Positions 1-6,939 of a DNA stretch of 14,486 nt are shown here, piece by piece. The notes below the pieces were generated by a model. It did not search any database. It saw only the letters and a program-made list of their open reading frames with translations, and was not told where the DNA came from. Origin of the DNA: VGWF01 sp964423465 (GTDB taxonomy: Bacteria; Verrucomicrobiota; Kiritimatiellia; PWTM01). Each line of letters opens with the position of its first letter. The first letter of the stretch is position 1. Where the stretch lies: the NCBI GenBank assembly GCA_964423465.1, contig CAYRFK010000123.1:1-14486 (forward strand), given 5' to 3'. The translations under genes were made by a program, and so were the position numbers.

Positions 1-666
1 TACAACTACGACGAGTTCGGCGGCGCCAACGACGGCGCTTCCAAGAGCGTCTTGAACATCCAGCCGGTCGTGCCCCTCTCGATCGGCGAGGATTGGAACC
101 TGATCATCCGTACGATCGTACCGCTCGTTGACCAGAAGGATTTTCCGGTTGCAGCGATGAACGAATCCGGGCTGGGCGATGTCGTGCAGAGTTTCTTCTT
201 CTCGCCCAAGGCGCCGGTGGGCGGGTGGATTCTCGCCGCCGGACCGGTGGGGCTCTATCCGACGGCGTCCGAGGACGTGCTGGGTGGCGAGCAGTGGGGT
301 GCGGGGCCGACGGCGCTGGCGCTGACGCAGCGCGGACCTTGGACGGCCGGTGCGTTGGTCAACCACATCTGGTCCGTGGCCGGCGAGGACGACCGGGCGG
401 ACGTCAGCACGACGTTGCTCCAGCCGTTCCTGAGTTACATCGTCCAGAAGACGAAATCGACCTTCGGGTTGAATACCGAGTCCACCTACGACTGGGAAGG
501 CGATGCCTGGGCTGTTCCGGTGAACTTGACGGTCGCACAGATGTTCAAGATCGGTCCGCAGATCATGCAGTTGACGCTGGGCGCGCGCTACTGGGCCGAG
601 TCGCCCGACGGCGGCCCGGAAGACTGGGGCCTGCGGGCGCAACTGACGTTCCTGTTCCCAAGATGA
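1..666 (+). CDS. Transporter-like outer-membrane protein (bacterial 'neuromedin U'-labelled family), 5' end outside window
   Basis: Partial gene: the reading frame is open from base 1 and stops at TGA 664-666, leaving 221 residues of the C-terminal part. The visible part begins with a D/N/G-rich loop followed by 'LNIQPVVPLSIGEDWNLI' and 'RTIVPLV'. I recognise this pattern from a family of predicted outer-membrane transporters often mislabelled neuromedin U in bacterial genomes. Alternating polar/hydrophobic strands (for example 'LTLGARYW' and 'LRAQLTFLF') fit a beta-barrel. The internal ATG-like or TTG starts near base 52 are not real starts, because homology-like sequence extends upstream of them to base 1. 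The next gene begins 14 bases after the stop, so it probably heads or continues an operon. Substrate is unknown. The family assignment is from memory of the motif; the barrel location is inferred. Confidence 0.75.
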   Translation, partial: YNYDEFGGANDGASKSVLNIQPVVPLSIGEDWNLIIRTIVPLVDQKDFPVAAMNESGLGDVVQSFFFSPKAPVGGWILAAGPVGLYPTASEDVLGGEQWGAGPTALALTQRGPWTAGALVNHIWSVAGEDDRADVSTTLLQPFLSYIVQKTKSTFGLNTESTYDWEGDAWAVPVNLTVAQMFKIGPQIMQLTLGARYWAESPDGGPEDWGLRAQLTFLFPR

Positions 667-680
667 AAGATGGAGAATAG

Positions 681-1346
681 TTGAAAGAGACCGTTCATCC
701 ACTCCGCCATGAGCCGCGCTGGCCGGTCGCATTGGCGATCCTGGCGGTGATCCTCCTGATGGTTCTGCTGCCGCAAGCCATCCGGTTGCTTCCGATGTGG
801 GTCACCTACCTTCTCGGGGCTGCGGTGTTCGTGCCGGTCGCCGGCGTCGGATTGACGTCCGCCCGCCCGGGATGGCTGCGCGCCGAGCGAATGGTCGTTC
901 TTCTTTTCTTTGCCGTGACCGCGGTACTGATTCTGGTGAACCTGGCGAACTTGCTGAACATGATGGTGCATAAATCGGCGGAGATCACGGGTGTGCAGCT
1001 GCTGGCCTCGAGCAGTGGGGCATGGGTCGCCAACATCCTCGTCTTCTCGCTGCTGTACTGGCAGATGGACCGCGGCGGTCCGGAATCGAGAATGCAGCAT
1101 GTGCAGCACAGGACGGATTGGCTTTTCCCGCAAGAGAGCGCGCCCGCGGAGGACGTCCCGGCCGGATGGGGGGCCACCTATGTCGACTATCTGTATCTGG
1201 CCTACTCGACGGCCACGGCGTTCAGCACCACCGAGGTGGCGCCGCTGACGTCCCGCGCCAAGCTGCTGATGATGCTCGAAAGTTCGATCTCACTCGCCAC
1301 GATTCTCGTGGTCGCGGCCCGCGCGATCAACATTCTGGGAAACTGA
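681..1346 (+). CDS. Integral membrane protein with ion-channel-like C-terminal half
   Basis: 221 residues starting at TTG 681. GGAG at 672-675 lies 5 bases upstream, and no upstream ATG in frame gives a better start. About five hydrophobic segments are visible: roughly residues 13-33, 37-56, 68-96, 104-126 and 192-219. Between the last two lies a re-entrant-looking stretch, 'YLAYSTATAFSTTEVAPL', about residues 171-188. Together with the closing helix ('ISLATILVVAARAINIL') it resembles the pore-loop/second-helix module of two-TM potassium channels and of DUF1345 membrane proteins. The canonical TVGYG selectivity filter is absent, so ion selectivity cannot be assigned. It lies 14 bases after the barrel gene and 4 bases before the sulfatase-maturase gene, which argues for a shared transcript. 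The membrane location is secure; the channel role is an inference. Confidence 0.75.
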   Translation: MKETVHPLRHEPRWPVALAILAVILLMVLLPQAIRLLPMWVTYLLGAAVFVPVAGVGLTSARPGWLRAERMVVLLFFAVTAVLILVNLANLLNMMVHKSAEITGVQLLASSSGAWVANILVFSLLYWQMDRGGPESRMQHVQHRTDWLFPQESAPAEDVPAGWGATYVDYLYLAYSTATAFSTTEVAPLTSRAKLLMMLESSISLATILVVAARAINILGN

Positions 1347-1350
1347 ACCC

Positions 1351-2640
1351 ATGAGTGCCGCACAATCAGCAGACATGGCGCTCTCCCCCTCCGGCTTTCA
1401 TGTGATCGTCAAGCCCACTGGGGCCCGCTGCAATCTTGATTGCGCGTACTGCTTCTTCCTTTCGAAGGAGAACCTCTATCCCGGCGAGCCTTTCCGCATG
1501 TCCGATGAGACCCTGGAGTCGTATGTGCGGCAGATGATGGAGCCCGAGGACGCGACCGAGGTCACCTTCGCCTGGCAGGGCGGGGAACCCACCCTCATGG
1601 GGCTCGACTTCTTCCGCCGCGCCGTCGAGCGTGTGGCCCATCACCGCAAGCCGGGCCAGCAGATATCGCACTCCATCCAGACGAACGGCGTGCTTCTGGA
1701 CGACGCTTGGTGCGCCTTCTTCAAGGAGCACGGCTTCCTGGTCGGTCTCAGCATCGACGGCCCGCGCGGCATGCACAATGCGTACCGGGTCACGAAGGGC
1801 GGGTCCGGAACCTTCGATCGGGTCCTGCGCGGATGGGAGGTGCTGCGTCGGCACGACGTGGACGTCAACATTCTGTGCTCGATCCATGCGGCCAATGTGG
1901 ACCATCCGCTCGAAGTGTACCGCTTCTTCCGCGACGAATTGAAGGCGACGTTCCTCCAGTTCATCCCGATCGTGGAGCGGGCGACGCCCGAAACGCTGCC
2001 GCAGGCTCATGCGGGCGGGGGAGACCGGTGGGGCGCGTCGCGTCCCCTGTATACCCAAACCGGATCGCTCGTCACTGCGCGTTCCGTCGGAGCGGAAGCG
2101 TTCGGCCGCTTTCTGATTTCCATTTTCGACGAATGGGTGAAGCGCGATGTCGGCACGATCTTTGTGCAAACCTTCGATGCCACGCTGGGAAGCTTCCTGG
2201 GACAGCACAGCCTGTGCATTTTCTCGCCGACCTGCGGCCACGCCCTTTGCCTCGAGCACAACGGCGATCTGTACTCGTGCGACCACTATGTCGAGCCAGG
2301 CTACCTGCTTGGAAACATCACGACGGTTCCGCTGTTCGATCTGGCAGTCTCCGACCAGCAGCACGGGTTTGGGCAGGGGAAGCAGGACAGCCTTCCCACG
2401 TACTGCCGCGAGTGCCCGGTGCATTTTGCCTGCCACGGCGAATGCCCCCGCAACCGGTTCATCCGGACGCCCGATGGCGAAGAGGGGCTCAACTACCTGT
2501 GTGCCGGCTACAAGATGTTCTTCCAGCATGTCGAATGGCCGATGCGGACCATGGCCAGCCTGATTCGTCAGGGCCGTTTCGCCGACGAGATCATGGGGAT
2601 GATCCCGGGAAAGGAGCACGCCCATGCAACTCATGCATGA
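1351..2640 (+). CDS. Anaerobic sulfatase-maturating enzyme (radical SAM/SPASM formylglycine synthase)
   Basis: 429-residue cytoplasmic radical SAM enzyme expected to oxidise a Cys or Ser of a type I sulfatase to formylglycine without oxygen. The SAM-cluster motif CxxxCxxC is at C27, C31 and C34 ('CNLDCAYC'), followed by F-F-L-S-K. 'AWQGGEPTLMG' is the glycine-rich SAM-binding motif and 'IQTNG' follows. The C-terminal SPASM region has eight cysteines: C295, C300, C310, C352, C355, C361, C365 and C384. That is the number needed for the two auxiliary [4Fe-4S] clusters of anSME enzymes. D311, directly after C310 in 'SCDHYV', matches the Asp proposed as catalytic base in the clostridial enzyme. 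Length is slightly above the roughly 370-420 usual for the family. ATG 1351 follows GGGA 1337-1340. No sulfatase gene is present in the window, so its substrate protein must be encoded elsewhere, probably upstream. The stop overlaps the next gene by 17 bases. Confidence 0.93.
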   Translation: MSAAQSADMALSPSGFHVIVKPTGARCNLDCAYCFFLSKENLYPGEPFRMSDETLESYVRQMMEPEDATEVTFAWQGGEPTLMGLDFFRRAVERVAHHRKPGQQISHSIQTNGVLLDDAWCAFFKEHGFLVGLSIDGPRGMHNAYRVTKGGSGTFDRVLRGWEVLRRHDVDVNILCSIHAANVDHPLEVYRFFRDELKATFLQFIPIVERATPETLPQAHAGGGDRWGASRPLYTQTGSLVTARSVGAEAFGRFLISIFDEWVKRDVGTIFVQTFDATLGSFLGQHSLCIFSPTCGHALCLEHNGDLYSCDHYVEPGYLLGNITTVPLFDLAVSDQQHGFGQGKQDSLPTYCRECPVHFACHGECPRNRFIRTPDGEEGLNYLCAGYKMFFQHVEWPMRTMASLIRQGRFADEIMGMIPGKEHAHATHA

Positions 2641-3004
2641 CGGGATCGAGGCCTCGGCCACGCTGATCGAGGCTTTGGCCGTCGCGATCATGTTGCTCTC
2701 GATCCTCGTGGGCACGGCGAAGTGGCTGCTGCAGTCCGGCCGGAAGCTGGAGAAGACCTACGAGCGGTACCGGGTGGCCCTCGGAAAGGCCATGCTGATC
2801 GGTCTCGAGATCCTGGTGGCGGCGGACATCATCCGCACCGTGGCCTTGGATTCGACGCTGACCAACATCGCAACCCTCGGTGCGCTGGTCGTGGTGAGGA
2901 CCTTCCTCGGATGGACGCTGTCGGTCGAGGTCGAAGGCCGTTGGCCGTGGCAGAAACCGGATCGGCGGGGTGAGCCCGGCCCCGCAGAGAATAGAGGGAG
3001 CTGA
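2624..3004 (+). CDS. DUF1622 family inner-membrane protein
   Basis: 126 residues; ATG 2624 is preceded by a strong AAGGAG at 2611-2616 and lies inside the 3' end of the sulfatase-maturase gene (17-base overlap), implying coupled translation. Three hydrophobic segments are visible, at about residues 13-36, 57-75 and 82-102. The signature of DUF1622 is clear: 'GKAMLIGLEILVAADIIRTV' followed by 'VVVRTFLGWTLSVEVEGRWPW', with the conserved Arg-Thr in helix 3 and the E-x-E-G-R-W-P-W exit. The family has no established biochemical function. A basic loop (residues 39-50) sits between helix 1 and helix 2. Its placement between a sulfatase maturase and two further small membrane proteins suggests a shared envelope role, but nothing in the sequence shows what that is. 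Confidence 0.88.
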   Translation: MQLMHDGIEASATLIEALAVAIMLLSILVGTAKWLLQSGRKLEKTYERYRVALGKAMLIGLEILVAADIIRTVALDSTLTNIATLGALVVVRTFLGWTLSVEVEGRWPWQKPDRRGEPGPAENRGS

Positions 3005-3006
3005 AT

Positions 3007-3402
3007 ATGGCAGATCCAATGAGCTTTCTGGATGGGTTGCTGGCACGGGTGCACGGCCCGATGTCCTTCCGCTTCATCCTGCAGCCGCTGATGGCGATGT
3101 TCTTTGCGTTCCGCGACGGCAGGAAGGACGCGCGGGAGGGGCGGGGACCCTACTTCTGGGCGATCTTCACTGATCCGCAGCATCGAAGGGAGATGCTGAT
3201 GGGGGGATGGAAGTCGATCGGCAAGGTGTTCATCATCGCCATCATCCTTGACCTTGTCTTCCAGTATGTCGCCTTCAAGGAGTTGAGGAGCGTGCCCGGC
3301 GCGCTGGTTGCAGGGGTGATCATGGCGATCGTTCCCTATCTCCTTCTCCGCGGCCCGATCAACCGGATTCTTGGACGCAAGTCGACCGGAGGGGACCGAT
3401 GA
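3007..3402 (+). CDS. Small conserved integral membrane protein, function unknown
   Basis: 131 residues, start ATG 3007 with GGGAG at 2996-3000, two bases after the DUF1622 stop. I do not know a named family, but the central block looks strongly constrained: 'RDGRKDAREGRGPYFWAIFTDP' is a charged segment at about residues 36-57, followed by 'HRREMLMGGWKSIGKVFI'. I recall similar blocks in small hypothetical proteins found beside DUF202 and DUF1622 genes. Hydrophobic stretches at about residues 20-35, 71-90 and 97-115 suggest two or three membrane passes with the charged block as a cytoplasmic loop. Its stop overlaps the DUF202 start (ATGA at 3399-3402). Function unknown; membrane location well supported. 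Confidence 0.82.
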   Translation: MADPMSFLDGLLARVHGPMSFRFILQPLMAMFFAFRDGRKDAREGRGPYFWAIFTDPQHRREMLMGGWKSIGKVFIIAIILDLVFQYVAFKELRSVPGALVAGVIMAIVPYLLLRGPINRILGRKSTGGDR

Positions 3403-3917
3403 CCACGAAGGGCCACGTTGATTCCACGGGGGCGTCGGTCCGCAGGGCGCCGATGCGCAGGATGCTGGACGTCCTGGCGTCCGGACTCGGCATCAGCTGG
3501 GGCGCGCCGCCGAAGCCCGAACTCGGCCCGATGGACACCGGCACGCGCCTGGCTCACGAACGCACGGATCTGGCCCTGGAACGGACCTACTGGGCGGCGG
3601 AGCGCACGCTGATGGCCTGGATCCGGACGGCGATCTCCATGATCAGCTTCGGGTTCACGATCGGCAAGATCGGCCAGGCCGTGCACGAGGTCAAGGGGTT
3701 GATGAGGATGCGCACGATCGGCGTCTCCAGCATCGCCAGCGGGCTTGTGATCCTCGGCACGCTAGCGCTGCTGGCGGCAGCCCTGCAGTACAGCCGACGC
3801 GTCCACGAACTCCACGGGCAGGGCCTGCCGCGCCAGTTGAGCATCGAGTTCGTCGTGTCGGTGGTGCTGGTCGTGCTGGGGGGCTTCGCGCTGACCTCCC
3901 TGGTGATGAACGTGTAG
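3399..3917 (+). CDS. DUF202 (YidH-like) family membrane protein
   Basis: 172 residues. ATG 3399 shares ATGA with the preceding stop, and GGAGGGG at 3388-3394 provides the ribosome site. The DUF202 signature is at residues 51-90: 'LAHERTDLALERTYWAAERT' leading straight into 'LMAWIRTAISMISFGFTIGK'. Three membrane helices are visible at about residues 72-93, 108-130 and 148-170. A roughly 48-residue N-terminal extension, rich in Arg, Gly and Pro, precedes the domain and makes this longer than the minimal YidH-like proteins (about 115 residues). It closes the tightly packed run of three small membrane genes after the sulfatase maturase. DUF202 proteins are inner-membrane proteins of unknown function. 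Confidence 0.9.
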   Translation: MTTKGHVDSTGASVRRAPMRRMLDVLASGLGISWGAPPKPELGPMDTGTRLAHERTDLALERTYWAAERTLMAWIRTAISMISFGFTIGKIGQAVHEVKGLMRMRTIGVSSIASGLVILGTLALLAAALQYSRRVHELHGQGLPRQLSIEFVVSVVLVVLGGFALTSLVMNV

Positions 3918-3925
3918 GGCGACGG

Positions 3926-3942
3926 GCGCGGCGAGCCCGCGC
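3926..3942 (+). other. GC-rich hairpin after the DUF202 gene
   Basis: Perfect 6-bp stem (GCGCGG at 3926-3931 with CCGCGC at 3937-3942) around a 5-base loop, 8 bases after the DUF202 stop. No T-run follows, so it is not a standard intrinsic terminator, though its position between blocks A and B would suit transcript-end stabilisation or Rho-assisted termination. The bases 3931-3942 recur, inverted and exact, at 14437-14448, which suggests part of a dispersed palindrome family rather than a gene-specific signal. Confidence 0.35.
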
Positions 3943-3992
3943 GGGAACGACTTCGAAGAAAAATGTGACGACACAGAAAGAAGAGGCAAGGG

Positions 3993-4769
3993 ATGAATGG
4001 AAGTATGAGTCAGAAGCGGCATGGATGGTTCTCCGGGACCCCGTCGATCGCCGCGCTCGCGATGGCGACCCTTCGCGTGGGCTTATGCATGGGGTGCCTC
4101 GCGGCGTTCATCGGATGCGCCTCCGCCAAGGTCACCCGGCAGGCCCCGCTGGTGAGTGGACGGATCCCGCGTCCGACCCGCATCCTGGTGCATGATTTCG
4201 TGAGCACGGCTGCGGAGGTTCCCCGCGACTCGGCCATGGCGCGCGAGTTCACCGTCTACGAGACGCCCAAGACGGCGGAGCAGATCCAGGCCGGCCGCGA
4301 CCTGGGCGACGAGATTGCAACCATGCTGGTGGCGCAGATCCGCGGCATGGGCATGCCCGCCGTGCGGGCGACGGCGGCGGCGCAGCCGGGTCTCAACGAC
4401 ATCGTCTACCGGGGCTACCTGGTCTCCATCGAAGAGGGCAGTGCCGCCAAGCGCGTCGGCATCGGCTTCGGAGCCGGGGCGTCCGAACTGCAAGCCGTGG
4501 TCGAGGTGTTCCAGATGACGAAGCAGGGCCTGCGCAAGCTCGGCTCCGGCGAGGTGCAGGCGGGCGGGTCCAAGACGCCGGGCGCGGCGATGGGCGCGGT
4601 GGCCTTGATTGCCACCGCCAATCCGGTGGGGCTGATCGTCAGCACCGGGATGAAGATCCACGGGGAGAAGACGGGCAAGAGCAAGGTCGAAGGGCGCGCG
4701 GAGGCAACGGCCAAGGAGATCGCCGACGTGATCCGTAAGCGATTCCAGGAACAGGGATGGATTCAGTAA
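3993..4769 (+). CDS. DUF4410 domain lipoprotein
   Basis: 258 residues, ATG 3993 with AGAGG at 3982-3986 (spacing 6). A later ATG at 4005 would also retain the signal. The N-terminus has a basic/polar lead, a hydrophobic core and a lipobox-like 'AFIGC' with Cys42. Phe at -3 is not the commonest residue, but Gly at -1 and the following A-S fit lipidation. The mature part shows the DUF4410 pattern: an entry strand with 'ILVHDF', 'AGRDLGDEIATMLVAQIRGMG', 'YRGYLVSIEEGSAAKRVGIGFGAG' split by a short turn, then 'LQAVVEVFQM', and an Ala/Gly-rich segment before the closing helix 'EATAKEIADVIRKRF'. The family is seen in periplasmic lipoproteins of unknown role. It opens block B, 75 bases after the DUF202 gene, and the next gene starts 12 bases after its stop. 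Confidence 0.87.
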   Translation: MNGSMSQKRHGWFSGTPSIAALAMATLRVGLCMGCLAAFIGCASAKVTRQAPLVSGRIPRPTRILVHDFVSTAAEVPRDSAMAREFTVYETPKTAEQIQAGRDLGDEIATMLVAQIRGMGMPAVRATAAAQPGLNDIVYRGYLVSIEEGSAAKRVGIGFGAGASELQAVVEVFQMTKQGLRKLGSGEVQAGGSKTPGAAMGAVALIATANPVGLIVSTGMKIHGEKTGKSKVEGRAEATAKEIADVIRKRFQEQGWIQ

Positions 4770-4781
4770 TCGAGGACACCG

Positions 4782-5486
4782 ATGCAATCGACGAAATGCC
4801 TTGTGCTCACATCGCTCCTGCTTGCCTGCGGCGGCATCCGCGCCGTGCCGGCCCAGCAGGCCGCCGCCGTCGCGGAACGGGTCGCGGCGCTCAAGGCCGT
4901 CCTGGAGACCAGCCAGGCCGCCCTCAAGCAGTATGAGTGGATCGAGACGACCGTGGTCAGCCTCAAGGGCGAGGAGAAATCGCGCAAGCAGGAGCGCTGC
5001 TATTACGGCGCCGATGGCGGGTTGCAAAAGGTGGAGGCCAATCGATCGCCCGAACCGGAGAAGAAGCGCGGCCTGCGCGGACTGATCGCCGAGAGGAAGC
5101 AGGATCAACTGACCGACTACATGAGGGGCGCGGTGGGCCTGGTGAAGAGCTATGTGCCGCCGATGCCGGCGCAGCTCGATGCGATCAAGGCTGCCGGCCG
5201 TGTCTCCATCGACATCCTGGAACCGGGCAAGCGCGTCCGCCTTAACTTCCGGGACTACGACAAGCCCGGGGACAACCTGGGCGTGGAGATTGATCTCGCG
5301 AACAACCGTCCCCTGGGCATGACGGTCTCCACCTACATCGACGATCCCAAGGATGCCGTCACGCTGGACGTGCGCATGGACCGGCTGGACGACGGGACGC
5401 ACTACGCGGCCGCCAGCACGCTCGTCGCGAAAGCCAAGGATATCGAGGTCACGGTCAGGAACAGCGGGTATCGGAAGGTGAAGTAG
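4782..5486 (+). CDS. Secreted protein of unknown function
   Basis: 234 residues, ATG 4782 with GAGGA at 4772-4776. The N-terminal 25 residues form an export signal. It can be read two ways: a lipobox 'LLAC' ending at Cys16, or a type I signal cut after 'AVPA' (residue 24) before QQ. The second reading leaves a long Ala/Glu-rich amphipathic helix (about 26-50) followed by 'LKQYEWIETTVVSLKGEEKS'. That phrase I recall from conserved hypothetical exported proteins in several phyla. The rest is mixed alpha/beta with a charged middle (residues 88-105) and beta-rich C-terminal half ('VRLNFRDYDKPG', 'VTLDVRMDRLDDG'). Outside the signal only Cys73 remains. No enzymatic motif is visible. Placed between two lipoprotein genes, so a periplasmic or membrane-anchored accessory role is likely. 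Confidence 0.82.
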   Translation: MQSTKCLVLTSLLLACGGIRAVPAQQAAAVAERVAALKAVLETSQAALKQYEWIETTVVSLKGEEKSRKQERCYYGADGGLQKVEANRSPEPEKKRGLRGLIAERKQDQLTDYMRGAVGLVKSYVPPMPAQLDAIKAAGRVSIDILEPGKRVRLNFRDYDKPGDNLGVEIDLANNRPLGMTVSTYIDDPKDAVTLDVRMDRLDDGTHYAAASTLVAKAKDIEVTVRNSGYRKVK

Positions 5487-5519
5487 AGGCCGAAACAACC
5501 AGAAAGGATAGGTGCAGCG

Positions 5520-5948
5520 ATGAATATGCGAACCGTGAGTGCGTGGGCCGGAAGAATGATGATGGTGCCGGCGATGGTGGCGTCCCTGGCACTCTGTGGC
5601 TGCGAGAGCGAGGATACCGATTCGGATATCACCGCGACTCGGTTCTTTGTGGACCGCGAGTTGACGAACTACTCATCGACGGACGAGTTCACCTGGGACA
5701 CGACTCTGACCGAGGCCCTGGTGACGGTCCGTATCGATGACTTCCGGGAGGGTGATACGACGCTGCGTGTGTACGACGGCCGGGGGGAACTCATCTTCAC
5801 GAGGGCGTTGAACACGGGAAGTTCCGCGTACTTCACCGGCGACGATCTCTTCTTCCAACAGCGGACCGACGCCGGCCAGGCCGGGCAATGGCGGGTCGTC
5901 GTTGGATACAGCGACTTTACGGGAGAGATCAGTATCACGATGGAATAG
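5520..5948 (+). CDS. Small acidic lipoprotein with beta-rich domain
   Basis: 142 residues, ATG 5520 preceded by AGAAAGGA at 5501-5508. The signal region carries two Arg, a Met/Ala/Val-rich core and 'LALCGC', so the lipidated Cys is probably Cys28 (lipobox L-C-G-C), with Cys26 as alternative. After it comes a very acidic linker (E-S-E-D-T-D-S-D), which disfavours retention signals of the Asp+2 type because +2 is Glu here. The remaining about 105 residues are short beta strands with Thr and aromatic residues ('EALVTVRIDDFREGDTTLRV' and 'GQWRVVVGYSDFTGEISITM'). This is similar in feel to small jelly-roll or pre-peptidase-C-like domains, but I cannot assign a family. It is followed by a 150-base leader and then a barrel gene. 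Confidence 0.8.
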   Translation: MNMRTVSAWAGRMMMVPAMVASLALCGCESEDTDSDITATRFFVDRELTNYSSTDEFTWDTTLTEALVTVRIDDFREGDTTLRVYDGRGELIFTRALNTGSSAYFTGDDLFFQQRTDAGQAGQWRVVVGYSDFTGEISITME

Positions 5949-6100
5949 CGGGTTCACCGTGGGATGAGAGACGAGCGGCAACAGCCGGCGCCGGGCGTAA
6001 CCGGGTCAGCCGACCCGATAGCGGAGGTGGAGAGAAGGAAAGAAGAGAGTGCAGGCGGGACGATGCGGATGGTGCAATCAAACAAACTGGAGAGATGGAC
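5949..6100 (+). promoter_or_regulatory. Structured leader upstream of the beta-barrel gene, class unknown
   Basis: The 152-base spacer is rich in potential secondary structure. It contains a 10-base perfect palindrome CCGGCGCCGG at 5985-5994 and a 6-bp stem with 4-base loop at 6002-6017 (CGGGTC/GACCCG). These are followed by an unstructured purine-rich tract (6024-6050) that could bind ribosomes or proteins. I compared it by eye with c-di-GMP-I and cobalamin riboswitch consensus pieces and found no convincing match. The reading frame of the following gene happens to be open back to 5888, but those upstream codons have no signal peptide and overlap the preceding lipoprotein gene, so I treat the region as non-coding. 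Confidence 0.3.
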
Positions 6101-6859
6101 ATGAGCGCAATGAAGACAAGTAGGATCGTCGTGGCGGCCTTGTTGGCCGGAGCGGTTTCCGGTTATGCGGCCGAGAAGAAGGGGTGGAGCTTCGAAATCA
6201 CGCCCTATCTCTGGGCTGCGGGTCTCGAGGGCGATGCCACGATCAACGGCCAGGAGACGGAGTTCGAGAAGGGGTTCAGCGACATCGTCGACGCCGTCGA
6301 GATCGGCGGCTCGCTGCTGACCGTCGTGCAGTACAACCGCCTTCTTCTGTGGGGGCAGGTGGACTCATTCGCGTTGAGCACGGACGAGATGGACGTCGAG
6401 GATCAGCCGCAGGGCGGGAGCCTCGACACGGATCTGTTGCTCGGCGAGCTGGCGGTCGGTGTCCAGGTCGACGGGTGGGCCGAGGGGCAGACCTTCGACA
6501 TCCTGCTCGGCGCACGGATGACATCCATGAAGGCCGACCTGACGGTCGACGGCCACGGGACGCACAGCTCGGATGTGGATCTGGTGGACCCGATGCTGGT
6601 CATTCGGCCCAGCATCCCCATGTTCCCATCGAAGATCGATGGGCTGACCTTCAACCCGACGCTCGGCATCGGCGGAGGCGGAGACTCGGACCTGGTCTTC
6701 GAGTTGTTCCCTCAGATCTCGTACCAGTTCTCCGACCGCTTCGTCGCGAGGGCTGGCTATCGTACCGTGGGGTATAAGTTCGTGGGCGATGAGAACGAGG
6801 ACAACGAGCTCAACATCCGGCTCGCCGGCCTGACTGTCGGCTTGGGCTTGAAGTTCTAG
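6101..6859 (+). CDS. Outer-membrane beta-barrel protein
   Basis: 252 residues. Three ATGs compete (6095, 6101, 6110). GGAG at 6089-6092 is 8 bases from 6101 but too close to 6095, so I chose 6101. A classical signal peptide ('RIVVAALLAGAVSGYAA', cleavage after about residue 24) is followed by 'WSFEITPYLWAAGLEGD', a recognisable opening of a hypothetical outer-membrane family. Alternating strands with acidic loops run to the end ('LLLWGQVDSFALS', 'FDILLGARMTSM', 'YQFSDRFVARAGYRTVGYKF'). The protein ends in 'VGLGLKF', with the terminal Phe typical of BAM-inserted barrels. Probably 10-12 strands. No substrate can be inferred. It is the last gene of block B and is followed by a long hairpin. Confidence 0.87.
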   Translation: MSAMKTSRIVVAALLAGAVSGYAAEKKGWSFEITPYLWAAGLEGDATINGQETEFEKGFSDIVDAVEIGGSLLTVVQYNRLLLWGQVDSFALSTDEMDVEDQPQGGSLDTDLLLGELAVGVQVDGWAEGQTFDILLGARMTSMKADLTVDGHGTHSSDVDLVDPMLVIRPSIPMFPSKIDGLTFNPTLGIGGGGDSDLVFELFPQISYQFSDRFVARAGYRTVGYKFVGDENEDNELNIRLAGLTVGLGLKF

Positions 6860-6873
6860 TTCTGGCGATTAGC

Positions 6874-6916
6874 GGCCGCCGCGGCAGGTGACCCCCACTC
6901 ACCGGCTGCGGCGGCC
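6874..6916 (+). terminator. Long GC-rich hairpin, possible terminator
   Basis: Nested inverted repeat: outer 9-bp perfect stem (6874-6882 with 6908-6916), 4-base internal loops on each side, then a 5-bp inner stem (GGTGA 6887-6891 with TCACC 6899-6903) closing a 7-base loop. It begins 14 bases after the barrel stop and ends 23 bases before the Omp85 start. Only a short T-run follows (6922-6924), so intrinsic termination would be weak; it may instead be a mobile palindrome or attenuator. The 10-mer at 6901-6910 recurs at 14430-14439 in the other palindrome-rich spacer. Confidence 0.4.
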
Positions 6917-6939
6917 ATATCGTTTACCGAGCTTTCAGC

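Noticed and set aside
1366..2715. 449-codon open frame on the minus strand
   Set aside because: Antisense to the sulfatase maturase, whose cluster cysteines prove the + strand frame.
4083..5498. 471-codon open frame on the minus strand
   Set aside because: It lies opposite the DUF4410 and secreted-protein genes, both with ribosome sites and export signals; the product has the usual His/Arg/Leu shadow composition.
5888..6100. N-terminal extension of the beta-barrel gene from ATG 5888
   Set aside because: It would overlap the lipoprotein gene, bury the clear signal peptide 71 residues inside the protein, and ignore the ribosome site at 6089-6092.
5949..6100. c-di-GMP-I or cobalamin riboswitch
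   Set aside because: Some words resemble pieces of these RNAs, but the order and core conserved nucleotides do not match.
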